From assembly GCF_019977355.1 (NCBI RefSeq), contig NZ_AP024655.1:1240001-1304000 (forward strand): DNA of 64,000 nt. The letters run 5' to 3'. Both the position numbers and the translations under genes were made by a program. Numbering within the stretch: position 1 is the stretch's first letter; each line of letters begins with the position of its first letter. The stretch comes from Arthrobacter sp. NicSoilB8 (GTDB lineage Bacteria > Actinomycetota > Actinomycetes > Actinomycetales > Micrococcaceae). Shown here in pieces: positions 52,908 through 60,668 of this stretch. The notes under the pieces are model-generated. The model had not been told where the DNA came from and did not search any database. It was given only the letters and a program-made list of their open reading frames with translations.

Positions 52908-53852
52908 ATGACCGGTGAAAAGGATTTGCAGACGCTTCTGGCAACCATGCATCCCGTGCGCCGCGACGGCGAGTTCGTCTACGTCCTCTGGCCCCATGGG
53001 AGGCCGCTGGCCGGCGGAATCATGGCCGCCGTCCGTGAGGCCGAGGGGCTGACCGTGGTGATGCCCCGGGCCGACGCGGACAGCCTGGGGCTGCCGTACG
53101 ACTTTGTCGGGGCCTGGATCACCCTCGAGGTGCATTCCTCGCTGGAGGCCGTGGGCCTGACGGCCGCCGTGGGCGCCGCCCTGACCGAGGCGAAGATCAG
53201 CTGCAATGTCCTGGCAGGCTTCCACCATGACCACCTGCTGGTGCCCGTGGCGGATGCCGACCGGGCGCTGGAAGTCCTCCACGAGCTGGCCGAGGACAGC
53301 GGGCGGGAGGGCCCCGTCCCGACGCTGCGGATGCGCACCGAAGAGCCGGCGGACCGCCCGGCCATCCTGGCCCTGACGGCAGCGGCCTTTGCCGTCTCGC
53401 CGGTGACCGGGCTGCCCGTGGAGGGCGAGCCGGAGGAAGTGGGGCTGCTTCGACGGCTCTTCGACTGCCCGGAGTATCTGCCCGGGTTTAGCATCGTCGC
53501 GGAGCTCGACGGCGAGATCGTGGGGCATGCGATCAGCACCCGGGGATGGGTGGGGGAGCTGGAACTGCTGGGGCTCGGACCCATCGGAGTGGTGCCGCGG
53601 CTGCAGCGCCACGGCATCGGCTCCGCGCTCATGAACGAGACCGTGGCGCGCGCCAACGCCGCGGGGGAGCGGGGAATCGCCTTGTTGGGCAGTCCCGACT
53701 ACTATTCCCGCTTCGGCTTCGTGCCCTCCACCTCGCTCGGGGTGGCACCGCCTGAGGCAAGCTGGGGAGCCCACTTCCAGCTGCTTCCGCTCGCCGTCTG
53801 GCCCGGCGGCGTCAGCGGAACCTTCCGTTACGCGGGCCCCTTTTCGGACTGA
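52908..53852 (+). CDS. ACT-like domain fused to GNAT N-acetyltransferase
   Basis: A 314-residue two-part protein. The N-terminal half (about 1-130) resembles small ACT-type regulatory proteins: GEFVYVLWPHGRPLAGGIMA, AWITLEVHSSLEAVGLTAAVGAAL and CNVLAGFHHDHLLVPVADADRAL. The C-terminal half (about 140-314) is a GNAT acetyltransferase with the acetyl-CoA loop VVPRLQRHGIGSALM and GSPDYYSRFGF, close to YhbS-type enzymes. ATG 52908 is 6 nt after TAGACT, so probably leaderless. The fusion suggests ligand-gated acetylation; substrate unknown. Confidence 0.8.
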   Translation: MTGEKDLQTLLATMHPVRRDGEFVYVLWPHGRPLAGGIMAAVREAEGLTVVMPRADADSLGLPYDFVGAWITLEVHSSLEAVGLTAAVGAALTEAKISCNVLAGFHHDHLLVPVADADRALEVLHELAEDSGREGPVPTLRMRTEEPADRPAILALTAAAFAVSPVTGLPVEGEPEEVGLLRRLFDCPEYLPGFSIVAELDGEIVGHAISTRGWVGELELLGLGPIGVVPRLQRHGIGSALMNETVARANAAGERGIALLGSPDYYSRFGFVPSTSLGVAPPEASWGAHFQLLPLAVWPGGVSGTFRYAGPFSD

Positions 53853-53884
53853 TCCGGCTCATGACGGGATACCATTGACCGGGC

Positions 53885-53958
53885 GCCCCAGTAGCCCAAT
53901 TGGCAGAGGCAGCGGACTTAAAATCCGCGTGTTGTGGGTTCGAGTCCCACCTGGGGCA
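53885..53958 (+). tRNA. tRNA with anticodon UAA (nominally Leu), short variable loop
   Basis: A 74-nt cloverleaf folds cleanly: acceptor GCCCCAG/CTGGGGC with discriminator A, D-arm GCC...GGC with GG in the loop, anticodon stem GCGGA/TCCGC with loop CTTAAAA (anticodon TAA), variable loop of only 5 nt (GTGTT), T-arm GTGGG-TTCGAGT-CCCAC. CCA is not encoded. Bacterial tRNA-Leu normally has a long variable arm, so the amino acid identity is uncertain. Confidence 0.85.
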
Positions 53959-53967
53959 CAAACGGAG

Positions 53968-54000
53968 AAGGACCAGCGGAAGCGGCTTCCGCTGGTCCTT
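53968..54000. terminator. 15-bp hairpin between the tRNA and the NCS1 gene
   Basis: AAGGACCAGCGGAAG and CTTCCGCTGGTCCTT pair perfectly around CGG. It serves the tRNA transcript and probably also the convergent permease. Confidence 0.8.
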
Positions 54001-54030
54001 CGCCATCTGGTCCTTATCCGTTCCGGCCTC

Positions 54031-55713
54031 CTACGCGGGGCTTGCCGGGAGCACGTACCGCCCGCTCTTGTCGGTGGCCAGTGCCAGCGAACTGATGTAC
54101 TGCGGCCCGCCGTCCGGTCCACGTTCCGCAGAGAGCATCATGTCGGGCCGCTCGAAGTGCATGCCGCTGACGTGGCAGAGCAGCGTCACGCCGCTGGGAT
54201 TCCCGTCGGCGTCGACCATGGGCAGATCGATGCCGTCGTCGGTGCGCCGCAGGTAGAAGCGGCCTTTCGTCACGATCGCCATGATCGGGGTTGCGACGAC
54301 GGCGATGGTCACCGCGAAGACCGGCGAGAACGGTTGGACAGCAGGGCCGAAGGCGCCGAAGAACATCGCGATGGAGACCCCGGCGGAGAGGCAGAGCGAC
54401 ACGACGCCGACCGGGTTCCAGTTGTGCAGCATGCCCCGGCGGAATTCCGGGCGCATCGGCGAGAGCTTCAGGAGCCACTTGTTGACCATGATGTCCGTCG
54501 CGACAGTGACAATCCACGCCATGGCGATGTTGGCATAGAAACCGAGGATGGTGTTCAGGAAGTCGAACATGTTCGACTCCATGAGCACCAGGGCGATGCC
54601 GAGGTTCACGATGACGAAGACGAGGCGCCCGGGGTAGGTCCTGGTGACCCGGGTGAACGAGTTGGTCCAGGCGAGTGAGCCGGAGTAGGCGTTGGTGACG
54701 TTGATCTTGATCTGGGAGATGACGACCAACACGACTGCCAGCGTCATGGCGAGCCACGCAGGCATCATCTCCGTGTATACGCCGAGGAACTGATGGACGG
54801 GCTCATTGGCGGAGGCTGATGCCGCCGGGTCCAGGGTTGCTATCAGGTAGACGGCAATGAAGAGGCCGATCGCCTGTTTGATCGCGCCGAACACGACCCA
54901 GCCGGGTCCGGCAAGGATGACAGCGCGCCACCACGCCACACGGTTCTCGGCGGTCTTGGGCGGCATGAACCGCAGGTAGTCGATCTGCTCGGCGATCTGG
55001 GCGATCAGTGACAGGCAGACGCCGGCTGCCAGCATGACCGAGGCGAAGCTGATCGAGCCGTCGCCGTCGCCCCCGCCGTACGCGAAGAAGCCGCCGATCG
55101 AATCGGGGTGGGTTGCGACGAGGAACCCGAACGGAAGCACCATGAGCACGAGCCAGAGGGGTGTGGTCCAGACCTGCAACTTGGAAAGGACCTTCATGCC
55201 GTAGATGACCAGCGGAATGACGAGGATCGTCGAAACCGCGTAACCGGCCCAGCGGGGCACCCCCAGCCCGATTTCGAGCCCCTGCGCCATGATTGAGCCT
55301 TCGAGGGCGAAGAAGATGAACGTGAACGTGGCGAAGATGATGTTGGTGATCACCGAACCGTAGTAGCCGAAGCCCGATCCACGGGTGATGAGGTCCAGAT
55401 CGATGTTGTAGCGGGCGGCGTAATAGGCGAGGGGGAATCCCGTCACGAAGATAATCAGGGCGGCGACCGCAATGCCGAGCAGCGCGTTGCCAGTGCCGTG
55501 GGCGATGCCGATGTTCGCGCCGATGGAAAAGTCGGCCAGGTAGGCGATGCCGCCAAGGGCGCTGGTTGCGACCACGCCGGTACCCCATTTGCGGTAGGAG
55601 CGCGGCGCGAACCGGAGCGTGTAGTCCTCGAGGCTCTCCTTCGTGGCGGTCTTGGTGTCGGAATCGGTTGAGGGCGGCGCCTGGGCGCTGCCGGGCTGTA
55701 GATCCGTTGACAT
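54031..55713 (-). CDS. NCS1 purine-cytosine/nucleobase permease family protein
   Basis: A 560-residue, 12-helix secondary transporter. The N-terminal signature EDYTLRFAPRSYRKWGTGVVATSALGGIAYLADFSIGANIG is of the cytosine/purine permease branch; FPLAYYAARYNIDLDLITRGSGFGYYGS and VTNAYSGSLAWTNSF are further conserved parts. About 80 C-terminal residues form a soluble extension with no obvious homologue. ATG 55713 (MSTDLQPG) has AAAGG nearby. It stands alone, convergent to the tRNA. The substrate could be a nucleobase, hydantoin or related compound. Confidence 0.85.
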   Translation of the reverse strand: MSTDLQPGSAQAPPSTDSDTKTATKESLEDYTLRFAPRSYRKWGTGVVATSALGGIAYLADFSIGANIGIAHGTGNALLGIAVAALIIFVTGFPLAYYAARYNIDLDLITRGSGFGYYGSVITNIIFATFTFIFFALEGSIMAQGLEIGLGVPRWAGYAVSTILVIPLVIYGMKVLSKLQVWTTPLWLVLMVLPFGFLVATHPDSIGGFFAYGGGDGDGSISFASVMLAAGVCLSLIAQIAEQIDYLRFMPPKTAENRVAWWRAVILAGPGWVVFGAIKQAIGLFIAVYLIATLDPAASASANEPVHQFLGVYTEMMPAWLAMTLAVVLVVISQIKINVTNAYSGSLAWTNSFTRVTRTYPGRLVFVIVNLGIALVLMESNMFDFLNTILGFYANIAMAWIVTVATDIMVNKWLLKLSPMRPEFRRGMLHNWNPVGVVSLCLSAGVSIAMFFGAFGPAVQPFSPVFAVTIAVVATPIMAIVTKGRFYLRRTDDGIDLPMVDADGNPSGVTLLCHVSGMHFERPDMMLSAERGPDGGPQYISSLALATDKSGRYVLPASPA

Positions 55714-56101
55714 GAAGCTGCCTTTCACATGGGTGGAGCAAGTGCAGGGGAGCAGTGCGGACGACGGGACGTCATGAGGCAGACGACGGCCGCCTGAGTT
55801 CGCCGGTCCGGCGACGCCGGGTGGCGCGGAAGCGATTCTGCCCGAGGCATGTTTCCGGCATGTTCCCGCCAGCGGTCACGCATGTGTCGACAGCTGCGGG
55901 ATCCCCTCCGGCCGCGCGGCGCGGGCGTGGGCCGAAGGGCCGCGGGAGCCGTCCAGATTTCCTCTATGCAACGAGTGTTATAAGGATGTGACCGTAGTCA
56001 CTTATTTTCACGCCAAAATTGCACTAGCTTGAAGTGGAATCAGGAACACCTGATCTTTCGCGTCAAAGGCCGTTCGCACCTTTAGATCGAGGAGCTTGTA
56101 C
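55714..56101. other. Divergent intergenic region with a GTGAC palindrome
   Basis: This 388-nt gap separates the NCS1 gene (minus) and the binding-protein gene (plus). GTGAC-CGTA-GTCAC (55988-56001) lies about 100 nt before the latter, followed by an AT-rich stretch (CTTATTTTCACGCCAAAATT) where its promoter probably lies. GAGGAG just before ATG 56102 is the ribosome binding site. No coding frame is supported. Confidence 0.45.
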
Positions 56102-57451
56102 ATGACTTCACTCCCCCAGGTGGCGCCCCGCATCGCTAAGCTGACAGCGCTTAGCCTCGGCGTCGCCCTCTTGGCTACGGCTTGTGGCGGCTCGTCCACC
56201 CCGAGTTCGACGAACTCCAGCTCGGCCGCGGCCTCCGGCATCGCCTGCCCGGCACCCAGCGCCACCGGCGCCGGAACCACCGCCGCCAGCGAGGGCGGCA
56301 CCGTCCCCGCTTCGACCACCACCACCCCGACGCCCCTGAAGATCGGCTCGCTCCTGCCGACGACAGGTTCCCTGGCCTTCCTCGGCCCGCCCGAAATCGC
56401 CGGTGTCAACCTCGGCATCAAGGAGATCAACGACGCCGGCGGCGTCCTGGGCAAGCCTGTCGAGGTCATCCACCGCGACTCCGGCGACACCAAGACCGAT
56501 ATCGCCACCCAGTCCACCACCGCACTGCTCGGACAGGGCGTCAGCGCAATCATCGGCGCCGCGTCTTCGGGCGTCTCCAAGACCGTGATCAACCAGATCA
56601 CCGGTGCCGGCGTCGTCCAGTTCTCCCCGGCCAACACCTCGCCGGACTTCACGACGTGGGACGACAAGGGCCTCTACTGGCGCACCGCTCCCTCGGACGT
56701 GCTCCAGGGCAAGGTCCTCGGCAACTACATGGCCACGTGTGGCGCCCAGACCGTCGGCATGATCGTCCTGAACGATGCGTACGGAACCGGCCTTGCCAAG
56801 AACGTCCAGGCCGCTTTCGAGGCAGCCGGCGGCAAGGTTGTCGCCCAGGAACTCTTCAATGAAGGCGATTCCCAGTTCAGCAGCCAGGTAGACAAGGTCC
56901 TTGCCGCCAAGCCGGATGCCATCGCCCTGATCACTTTCGACCAGGCCAAGAGCATCGTCCCGCTGATGACGGGCAAGGGCGTCAAGCCGACCCAGATCTT
57001 CATGGTGGACGGCAACATGTCCGACTACAGCAAGGACTTCCAGCCGGGTACCCTGAAGGGCGCCCAGGGCACCATCCCGGGAACCTTCGCCAAGGATGAC
57101 TTCAAGAAGAAGCTCCTGGCGATCGACCCCGCGCTGAAGGACTACAGCTACGCAGGCGAGTCCTACGACGCCGCGAACCTGATCGCACTGGCTGCCGAGG
57201 CGGCCAAGAGCACCAAGGGAACCGACATCGCAGCCCAGCTCAAGGCAGTCTCTGAAGGCGGCGAGAAGTGCAACACCTTCCCGAGCTGCGTCACCCTGCT
57301 CCGCAACGGCAAGGACATCGACTACGACGGCCAGTCCGGCCCCGTGACGTTCTCCGACGCCGGAGACCCGACGGAAGCCTACATCGGCATCTACGAGTAC
57401 CAGGATGACAACAACTACAAGCCGGTCAAGGAAGAATTCGGCAAGCTGTAA
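56102..57451 (+). CDS. LivK-type ABC transporter substrate-binding lipoprotein
   Basis: The 449-residue product is a Peripla_BP_6 (branched-chain amino acid/amide) receptor. Signal with lipobox ATAC (Cys28) is followed by a Ser/Thr/Ala-rich linker to about residue 75. The binding fold then begins (LKIGSLLPTTGSLAFLGPPEIAGV), with VIIGAASSGVSK-like and GMIVLNDAYGTGLAKNV strands. It faces the livHMGF operon tail to tail, so receptor and membrane parts are separately transcribed. Ligand unknown: amino acid, amide or urea are all possible. Confidence 0.85.
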   Translation: MTSLPQVAPRIAKLTALSLGVALLATACGGSSTPSSTNSSSAAASGIACPAPSATGAGTTAASEGGTVPASTTTTPTPLKIGSLLPTTGSLAFLGPPEIAGVNLGIKEINDAGGVLGKPVEVIHRDSGDTKTDIATQSTTALLGQGVSAIIGAASSGVSKTVINQITGAGVVQFSPANTSPDFTTWDDKGLYWRTAPSDVLQGKVLGNYMATCGAQTVGMIVLNDAYGTGLAKNVQAAFEAAGGKVVAQELFNEGDSQFSSQVDKVLAAKPDAIALITFDQAKSIVPLMTGKGVKPTQIFMVDGNMSDYSKDFQPGTLKGAQGTIPGTFAKDDFKKKLLAIDPALKDYSYAGESYDAANLIALAAEAAKSTKGTDIAAQLKAVSEGGEKCNTFPSCVTLLRNGKDIDYDGQSGPVTFSDAGDPTEAYIGIYEYQDDNNYKPVKEEFGKL

Positions 57452-57464
57452 GCCGCTTCCCACC

Positions 57465-57513
57465 TGCACACAAGAAACCCCCGTCCTCACTGGACGGGGG
57501 TTTCTTGTGTGCA
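57465..57513. terminator. 22-bp perfect hairpin after the binding-protein gene
   Basis: Arms 57465-57486 and 57492-57513 pair without mismatch around a 5-nt loop; GGGGGTTTCTTGTGTG forms the descending arm. Confidence 0.9.
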
Positions 57514-57621
57514 GGGAGCGGGGCAAAGTGTCAGGCACAGCAGACTTAGGCCGGCATTGGACAGCTAAACGCCGGAATTTCAGCTAGGCCCGCAAGGTGC
57601 CCGCCCATAACTCCGCGCCGC

Positions 57622-57667
57622 GTGACGCCGTCGCCGTCCCGTCGGTGACGCCGTCGCCGTCCCGTCG
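57622..57667. repeat. 23-bp tandem duplication
   Basis: GTGACGCCGTCGCCGTCCCG-TCG is present twice in succession (57622-57644, 57645-57667) between the two convergent terminators. No coding meaning was found. Confidence 0.9.
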
Positions 57668-57720
57668 GGGGAGCGGCACGTGAGGCGCCCGGACGGCACC
57701 ACACGGCGCCCCGTTACGCA

Positions 57721-57798
57721 CCGGGAAATGCGCTAGGACGCAGGAGGGCCGCCACCGGTTGGTGACGGCCCTCCTGCGTCCTAGCGGGTGTTTCCCGG
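57721..57798. terminator. Nested hairpin after livF
   Basis: A 21-bp perfect stem (57731-57751 with 57766-57786) is capped by a CCACC/GGTG inner pair and flanked by CCGGGAAA/TTTCCCGG (57721-57728 and 57791-57798). It starts 5 nt past the livF stop on the minus strand. Confidence 0.85.
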
Positions 57799-57802
57799 CA
57801 CG

Positions 57803-58576
57803 CTACTCGACGGTGTCTGCGAGCGTTCCGAGGTAGAGCTGGATGACCTTGGGATCCTTCATGAGCTCCCGGCCGGTGCCCGTGTACGCGTCCTTACCCT
57901 GGTCCAGCACGTAGCCGCGGTCGCAGATCTGCAGGCAGCGGCGCGCGTTCTGCTCCACCATGATGACGGAGACTCCGGCGCGGTTGATCTCGTGGACCCG
58001 CAGGAACGTCTCATCCTGCTTGACCGGTGAGAGTCCGGCGGACGGCTCGTCGAGCAGGAGCACGGCCGGATCCATCATGAGGGCCCGGCCCATGGCCACC
58101 ATCTGGCGTTCGCCGCCTGAGAGCGAGCCCGCCCGCTGGGCGCGCCGCTTTCCGAGCTCGGGGAACAGGCTGGTGACGAAGTCGAAGCGCTGCGAGAAGT
58201 CCTTGGGCCGCTGGAACATGCCCATCTGCAGGTTCTCCTCGATGGTCAGGGCGGCGAACACGTTGTTGGTCTGCGGCACGAAGCCGACGCCTTTGCTGAC
58301 CAGCTTGTTGGCCTTGAGCCCGGTGATGTCCTGGCCGCGGACCACCACCGAGCCGGAGTGGACCTTGACCAGGCCGAACATGGCCTTCAGCAGCGTGGAC
58401 TTGCCGGCACCGTTCGGGCCGATGATGCCGATCAGCTCACCCTTCCGGGCCTCGATGCTGCAGCCGTTGAGGATATTGACACCGGGAATGTACCCGGCCA
58501 CCAGGTCGGTGACCTTGACGACCGAGTCACCGTCGAAGGCTGGCTGGGCGGCAGGTGCCGCGCTGGTGGCGCTCAT
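57803..58576 (-). CDS. livF: Branched-chain amino acid-type ABC ATPase LivF
   Basis: A 257-residue ATPase: Walker [18 protein letters not shown], signature LSGGERQMVAMGRALM, Walker B VLLLDEPSAGLSPV, and the LivF-typical region VVRGQDITGLKANKLVSKGVGFVPQ and VIMVEQNARRCLQI. Last gene of livH-livM-livG-livF; it overlaps livG by 4 nt. Ends within a few bases of a strong hairpin. Confidence 0.92.
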   Translation of the reverse strand: MSATSAAPAAQPAFDGDSVVKVTDLVAGYIPGVNILNGCSIEARKGELIGIIGPNGAGKSTLLKAMFGLVKVHSGSVVVRGQDITGLKANKLVSKGVGFVPQTNNVFAALTIEENLQMGMFQRPKDFSQRFDFVTSLFPELGKRRAQRAGSLSGGERQMVAMGRALMMDPAVLLLDEPSAGLSPVKQDETFLRVHEINRAGVSVIMVEQNARRCLQICDRGYVLDQGKDAYTGTGRELMKDPKVIQLYLGTLADTVE

Positions 58577-59694
58577 TCTGTGTCCTTCCCTGTGCTGTTC
58601 GGCTGCTCGCCACGGTTCTGCTCGTCACGGTCCGGCTCGCCGGCGCTGCGGCGGCCGCGTGTGGTCCCGTTCGCCCCTGGCTCCTGCGCTTCCGCGGCTT
58701 CCGCGGCGAGGACATCGGCGGAGATGATGCCCGCGTTTTCGGTGCCGACGATTGATTCCTCGTCGGCGACCAGTTCGGCAGCCAGTTCCTTGATGCCCTC
58801 GGCCTCTCCGAGATCGACGTCGTGGTGGGCGCCGAGGTAGGCGTCGATCACTGCGGGGTTCTTCATGACTTCGGCGGGCGGCCCTTCGGCCACGATCTTG
58901 CCCTCAGCCATCACGACCACCCAGTCGGCAATGTGCCGGACCATGTGCATGTCGTGCTCCACGAACAGGACGGTCATGCCCTCGGACTTGAGGTTCTTGA
59001 TGTGGTCCAGCAGCGACTGCGTCAGTGCCGGGTTCACGCCGGCCATGGGCTCATCGAGCATCACGAGCTTGGGCCGGACCATGAGCGAGCGTGCCATTTC
59101 AAGCAGCTTGCGCTGGCCGCCGGACAACGACGCCGCGTAGTCGTCCTTCTTGGCGTCCAGCTTGAACTTCTCCAGCAGCACGTTGGCTTCCTGGGTGATC
59201 TTCTTCTCCTGGCCGCCCCAGATGCCCTTGAACAAGGCCTTGGACAGCCGCTCGCCGGACTGGCTGGAGGCACCCAGGCGCATGTTCTCCATCACGGTGA
59301 GCTTGCCCATGACCTTGGTGAGCTGGAAGGTGCGCACCATCCCCATCCGGGCGACCTTGTACGAGGAGACACCCGCAATGCTCTGGCCTTCGAACTGCCA
59401 GCTGCCCGAATTTGGCGTATCGAATCCCGTGAGCAGGTTGAACAAGGTGGTCTTGCCGGCCCCGTTCGGACCGATCAGTGCCGTGATTTTGTGCCGCGGG
59501 ATCTCGAGGTGCTGGACGTCGACGGCGTTGATGCCGCCGAAGCTGCGGGTGACGTTGTCCGCCACCACAATCGGATCACGCTTCTTGCAGCCGGGCGCGA
59601 TCTCTCCGGCGGCGATCGGACGGGTGTCCGTCATGTAGTCGATCTCTTCCGACATGCGGGGTTCGCCGCGCGACTCTTCGCTTGGAATGCTCAT
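58573..59694 (-). CDS. livG: Branched-chain amino acid-type ABC ATPase LivG, extended
   Basis: The LivG core has Walker A GPNGAGKTTLFNLLTGF, signature LSGGQRKLLEMARSLM, Walker B VMLDEPMAGVNPAL and the late VLFVEHDMHMVRHIADWVVVM. At 373 residues it is about 110 longer than usual: about 40 extra at the N-terminus and about 75 acidic, Ala/Glu/Arg-rich residues at the C-terminus. The ATG overlaps the livM stop; an internal ATG (MSEEIDYM) is an alternative start. Confidence 0.9.
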   Translation of the reverse strand: MSIPSEESRGEPRMSEEIDYMTDTRPIAAGEIAPGCKKRDPIVVADNVTRSFGGINAVDVQHLEIPRHKITALIGPNGAGKTTLFNLLTGFDTPNSGSWQFEGQSIAGVSSYKVARMGMVRTFQLTKVMGKLTVMENMRLGASSQSGERLSKALFKGIWGGQEKKITQEANVLLEKFKLDAKKDDYAASLSGGQRKLLEMARSLMVRPKLVMLDEPMAGVNPALTQSLLDHIKNLKSEGMTVLFVEHDMHMVRHIADWVVVMAEGKIVAEGPPAEVMKNPAVIDAYLGAHHDVDLGEAEGIKELAAELVADEESIVGTENAGIISADVLAAEAAEAQEPGANGTTRGRRSAGEPDRDEQNRGEQPNSTGKDTE

Positions 59695-60659
59695 GCGAAT
59701 GCCAGCTCCTTCTTATTGCCGAGGACGCCCTGGGGCCTGAAGATCATCAGCAGCATGAGCGCCACGCCGACCAGGATGTAACGCAGCTGCCCGGCCTGGA
59801 CCGTGTTCAGCCACGTTATTGTGCCGGACTCGATCAGGCCGTAGAGGATGCCCTGGGTGAGGGAGAGGACCACCCAGAAGATCATGGCGCCTACCACCGG
59901 GCCGAGCACGGTGCCGAGGCCGCCCAGCAGCAGGCAGGTGTAGAGGAAGAACGTCAGTTCCGTGCCGTAGTTGGCCGGCTGGACCGCGCCGCGGGGGATC
60001 GTGAAGATCATGCCTGCCAGGGCACCGAGCACGCCACCGATGATGAGGGCCTGCATCTTGTAGGCGTAAACGTTCTTGCCCAGCGAGCGGACGGCGTTCT
60101 CGTCTTCGCGGATGCCCTTGAGCACCCGGCCCCACGGGCTGCGCATCAGCAGCCAGACCAGGGTGCAGAACACGGCGACGACGGCCCAGGCAACCACCCG
60201 GATGAAGAAGTCGCGGTTGTTCATGCCGATGTAGGTTCCGGGCGGGAACGGGTTCATGGCGTAGAAATCGCCCTCGAAGGCCGCCAGGCCGTTCGCCGAA
60301 CCGGTGACCGCGGTCAGCTGGTTGGTCGTGACGACGTAGCGGACGATTTCCGCCGCGGCGATGGTCACGATGGCAAGGTAGTCCGCCCGCAGCCGCAGCG
60401 TCGGGATGCCCAGCAGCAGGGCGAAGATGGTCGAACAGACGACGGCGACGAGCAGTCCGATGAAGAACGGCACGTGGAACGTCAGGGTGGAGATGGCGAA
60501 GCCGTAGGCTCCCACCGCCATGAAGCCGGCCTGGCCGAAGTTGAGCAGGCCGGCGTAGCCGAAGTGGACCGCGAGGCCAAGGGTGGCCAGGGCGTAGGCA
60601 GCCGTCGTCGGGCTGAACAGTTCGCCGGCGGCGCTGGAAAAGATGAATCCGAAATCCAT
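59691..60659 (-). CDS. livM: Branched-chain amino acid-type ABC permease LivM
   Basis: A 322-residue membrane protein with eight or so helices. LNFGQAGFMAVGAYGFAI is the LivM hallmark (GQ-x-GFM), and LMRSPWGRVLKGIREDENAVRSLGKNVYAYKM is the cytoplasmic loop that contacts the ATPases. It follows livH after 9 nt and overlaps livG, supporting one operon. Confidence 0.93.
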   Translation of the reverse strand: MDFGFIFSSAAGELFSPTTAAYALATLGLAVHFGYAGLLNFGQAGFMAVGAYGFAISTLTFHVPFFIGLLVAVVCSTIFALLLGIPTLRLRADYLAIVTIAAAEIVRYVVTTNQLTAVTGSANGLAAFEGDFYAMNPFPPGTYIGMNNRDFFIRVVAWAVVAVFCTLVWLLMRSPWGRVLKGIREDENAVRSLGKNVYAYKMQALIIGGVLGALAGMIFTIPRGAVQPANYGTELTFFLYTCLLLGGLGTVLGPVVGAMIFWVVLSLTQGILYGLIESGTITWLNTVQAGQLRYILVGVALMLLMIFRPQGVLGNKKELAFA

Positions 60660-60668
60660 GGCTGTCTC

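Noticed and set aside
55988..56030. GlnR box upstream of the LivK-type gene
   Set aside because: GTnAC words occur, but spacing (4 nt between half-sites) does not fit GTnAC-N6-GAAAC.
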